Shown: positions 62,389-64,000 of the stretch, piece after piece
Numbering within the stretch: the stretch's first letter is position 1
How the letters are laid out: the number at the start of each line of letters is the position of its first letter
Origin: Gallibacter sp963558965
GTDB lineage: Bacteria > Bacillota > Clostridia > Peptostreptococcales > Anaerovoracaceae
Length of the DNA: 64,000 bases
NCBI GenBank assembly: GCA_963558965.1
Contig: CAUWIT010000011.1
Span: 1 to 64,000 of the forward strand
Reading direction: 5' to 3'
Notes under the pieces: model-generated
What the model saw: only the letters and a program-made list of their open reading frames with translations
What the model was told of the DNA's origin: nothing
Database searches by the model: none
Made by a program: the position numbers and the translations under genes

Positions 62389-63602
62389 AAAAAATTGGAC
62401 AGAGACTTTGCGAATATGTAAAGCACTACACAACTTCAGATGGAAGCACAGGAGTTATCCCAAGTACCGAAAGACAGAGAGATTTTGCTAAGGTTTTAAA
62501 AGCTGAGCTAGAGGACATGGGGATAAAAGATGTTGTAATCGATGAAAAATCATTTTTAATGGCTAAAATCCCTGCAAATACAACAGAGGAAATTGCAAAA
62601 GTAGGATTTATTGCACATCTAGATACTGCTCCAGATGCAGCAGGTGAAAATGTAAAACCACAGATTCACGAAAACTACGATGGTGGCATTATAAATGTAA
62701 GCGATAGCGTAAAAATCGATCCAGCTGTTTCAACAGATTTGGCTCTATACAAAGGTCACACAATTATCACTTCAGATGGCACAACACTTTTAGGCGCTGA
62801 CGACAAGGCTGGTATTGCTGCAATTATGACAGCAGCCGAATACTTCGTAAACCACCCAGAAGTAAAACATGGAGATATTTGCATCGCATTTACTCCAGAC
62901 GAAGAAATCGGAGAAGGTGGAGACTACTTCGATGTTGAAGCATTTGGCGCTGATTTTGCTTACACAATTGACGGTGAAACTATCGGCGAATTTAACTGCG
63001 AAACATTTAACGCAGCAGAAGTAACTGTAGTTGTAAACGGACACAATGTTCATCCAGGCAATGCAAAAGGCAAGATGATCAATGCCTGCGATATCGCTTG
63101 CGAACTTGCAACTATGATGCCAGCGCTAGAAAGACCAGAACACACAGAAGGATACGAAGGATTTTTCCATTTGTGCGAGATGAATGGAGATGTTGAACAT
63201 AGCGAACTTGTATATATTTTAAGAGACTTCTACAAAGACAAGTTGGAAGACAAAAAAGTTAGATTCCAGCAGATCGCTGACAAAGTTAACGAAAAATACG
63301 GTCAGGGCGTTGTTGAGCTAGTTATAAAAGACGAGTACTCAAATATGAAGGAAGTATTTGAAGGCAAGGAAAACATTATTGAATACGCAAAGGCTGCTTA
63401 CGAAACTTGTGGAGTAGGTTACGAGCTAAAACCAGTAAGAGGCGGTACAGATGGATCAAAACTTTCATTTAGAGGATTGCCTTGTCCAAATATCTTTACA
63501 GGTGGCAACAACTTCCACTCTGTAGCCGAATACGTTTCAGTTGAAGCTATGGAAAAAGCAAGTGAAATTATTGTTGAAATCGTTAAAAATGTAGCTAAAT
63601 AG
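62385..63602 (+). CDS. pepT: peptidase T (tripeptide aminopeptidase)
   Basis: 405 residues of the M20 family. Zinc ligands lie in HLDTAPDA, LGADDKAGIAA, EEIGEGGDYFD and the late TGGNNFHS; EEIG holds the catalytic Glu. Releases the N-terminal residue of tripeptides in the cytoplasm. Confidence 0.96.
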   Translation: MKKIGQRLCEYVKHYTTSDGSTGVIPSTERQRDFAKVLKAELEDMGIKDVVIDEKSFLMAKIPANTTEEIAKVGFIAHLDTAPDAAGENVKPQIHENYDGGIINVSDSVKIDPAVSTDLALYKGHTIITSDGTTLLGADDKAGIAAIMTAAEYFVNHPEVKHGDICIAFTPDEEIGEGGDYFDVEAFGADFAYTIDGETIGEFNCETFNAAEVTVVVNGHNVHPGNAKGKMINACDIACELATMMPALERPEHTEGYEGFFHLCEMNGDVEHSELVYILRDFYKDKLEDKKVRFQQIADKVNEKYGQGVVELVIKDEYSNMKEVFEGKENIIEYAKAAYETCGVGYELKPVRGGTDGSKLSFRGLPCPNIFTGGNNFHSVAEYVSVEAMEKASEIIVEIVKNVAK

Positions 63603-63617
63603 TAGCGGGAGTATAAC

Positions 63618-63785
63618 ATGAGAGTTGATGAAAATTTATGCAGAGGTTGCAAGATGTGCCAGCGCTATTGCAAAAAAGGCGCTATTAGAGTCGAAGGCGG
63701 CGTTGCCAAAATAGACTTAGACAAATGCGTAAGATGTATGTTGTGCGTTGGAGCTTGTACTTTTGGCGCTATATCAATAGATTAA
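63618..63785 (+). CDS. 55-residue 2[4Fe-4S] ferredoxin-like protein
   Basis: Two clusters: CRGCKMCQRYC and CVRCMLCVGAC, each Cx2Cx2Cx3C. The usual Pro after the fourth Cys is Lys in the first and Thr in the second, so the potentials may differ from standard clostridial ferredoxin. Translated 15 bp after pepT; probably the last gene of that operon. Confidence 0.88.
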   Translation: MRVDENLCRGCKMCQRYCKKGAIRVEGGVAKIDLDKCVRCMLCVGACTFGAISID

Positions 63786-63800
63786 TTAGTATGGTTAAGA

Positions 63801-63837
63801 ATGACTGTCTTGGTTGTTTCAGGCAGTCATTTTTTTA
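63801..63837 (+). terminator. terminator after the mini-ferredoxin gene
   Basis: ATGACTG (63801-63807) pairs with CAGTCAT (63824-63830), followed by seven T. Confidence 0.8.
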
Positions 63838-63869
63838 TAGACTAATTTTTAAAAAAATGATAAACTAAG

Positions 63870-63898
63870 TTGACTACATGTTGTAATAATTTTATAAA
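63870..63898 (+). promoter_or_regulatory. promoter of the secreted-protein gene at the right edge
   Basis: TTGACT (63870-63875) and TATAAA (63893-63898), 17 bp apart; AGGGGG follows as ribosome binding site. Confidence 0.65.
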
Positions 63899-63916
63899 AA
63901 GGGGGCTATAATTTTT

Positions 63917-64000
63917 ATGAGAAAAATTACTAGTTTTGTTCTTGCAATAGCTATGATTTTTTCTACATTGTTGCCAGTAGGAAACATCGATGCTTATGCA
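63917..64000 (+). CDS. secreted protein, 5' end only
   Basis: 28 codons run off the window: a basic start (MRKI) and a hydrophobic core, then NIDAYA, a typical Sec signal peptide with cleavage after AYA. The mature protein is not in the window. Confidence 0.75.
   Translation, partial: MRKITSFVLAIAMIFSTLLPVGNIDAYA

Noticed and set aside
1..64000. CRISPR arrays, tRNA or rRNA genes, integrases and transposases
   Set aside because: None was found on reading both strands; no regular repeat-spacer pattern or transposase motif is present.

Overview
The window is a low-GC, gene-dense stretch of chromosome from an anaerobic Gram-positive bacterium of the class Clostridia. This rests on the ion-translocating Rnf complex, a two-gene Suf/SMS-type Fe-S assembly pair, rubredoxin and small ferredoxins, a clostridial thiolase, a B12-dependent MetH without its reactivation domain, and strong AGGAGG-type ribosome binding sites. 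A gut or mucosal relative of the Anaerovoracaceae/Eubacteriales is plausible, but that is inference. No rRNA, tRNA, CRISPR, phage or complete insertion sequence was seen.

Layout. 0.1-2.7 kb: zinc/cadmium resistance (ArsR sensor, HMA chaperone, P1B ATPase) with two operators on one promoter. 2.7-3.4 kb: thiazole transporter ThiW behind a structured leader. 3.5-7.4 kb: an AgrA/AgrC-like two-component system split by a secreted protein and a lipoprotein, followed by a 40-residue membrane peptide. Fragments of a second regulator/kinase junction flank the split. 7.4-12.6 kb: glyA, a CDF metal transporter, a TSCPD protein, then SGNH hydrolase, DUF3048 lipoprotein and YlmH. 12.6-15.8 kb: an FHA-SEDS fusion with its partner penicillin-binding protein. 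15.9-20.5 kb: flavoprotein, metH and apbE. 20.5-28.3 kb: NusG-II protein, Gx transporter, SufB/SufC-like pair and rnfCDGEAB. 28.4-34.2 kb: class II aldolase, SDR, MATE, LysR and a group II PLP decarboxylase that closely resembles gut tryptophan decarboxylase. 34.3-40.8 kb: rubredoxin and the complete F1Fo ATP synthase operon. 40.9-49.8 kb: patatin, sirtuin-surE-isochorismatase-DUF2156 operon, thiolase behind a Rex-like operator, HD protein, AEC and DMT transporters. 50.0-53.6 kb: nucleotide-loop assembly of cobalamin (cobT, cobU, cobS, a second CobU-like protein, phosphatase). 53.6-54.2 kb: a gene-free stretch with several hairpins. 54.2-64 kb: UvrD-like helicase, BirA, a MarR-controlled heterodimeric ABC exporter, a CmpB-like membrane protein, PepT, a mini-ferredoxin and the start of a secreted protein.

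How they fit together. Rnf couples ferredoxin:NAD redox to an ion gradient. ApbE would attach FMN to RnfD and RnfG, and the ATP synthase spends the gradient; its c subunit lacks the usual sodium ligands and looks proton-coupled. The Suf pair, rubredoxin and ferredoxins supply the Fe-S side. Cobalamin assembly supports MetH, and GlyA feeds it one-carbon units. The least explained parts are the split two-component locus, the two CobU-like proteins and the hairpin-rich gap at 53.6-54.2 kb.
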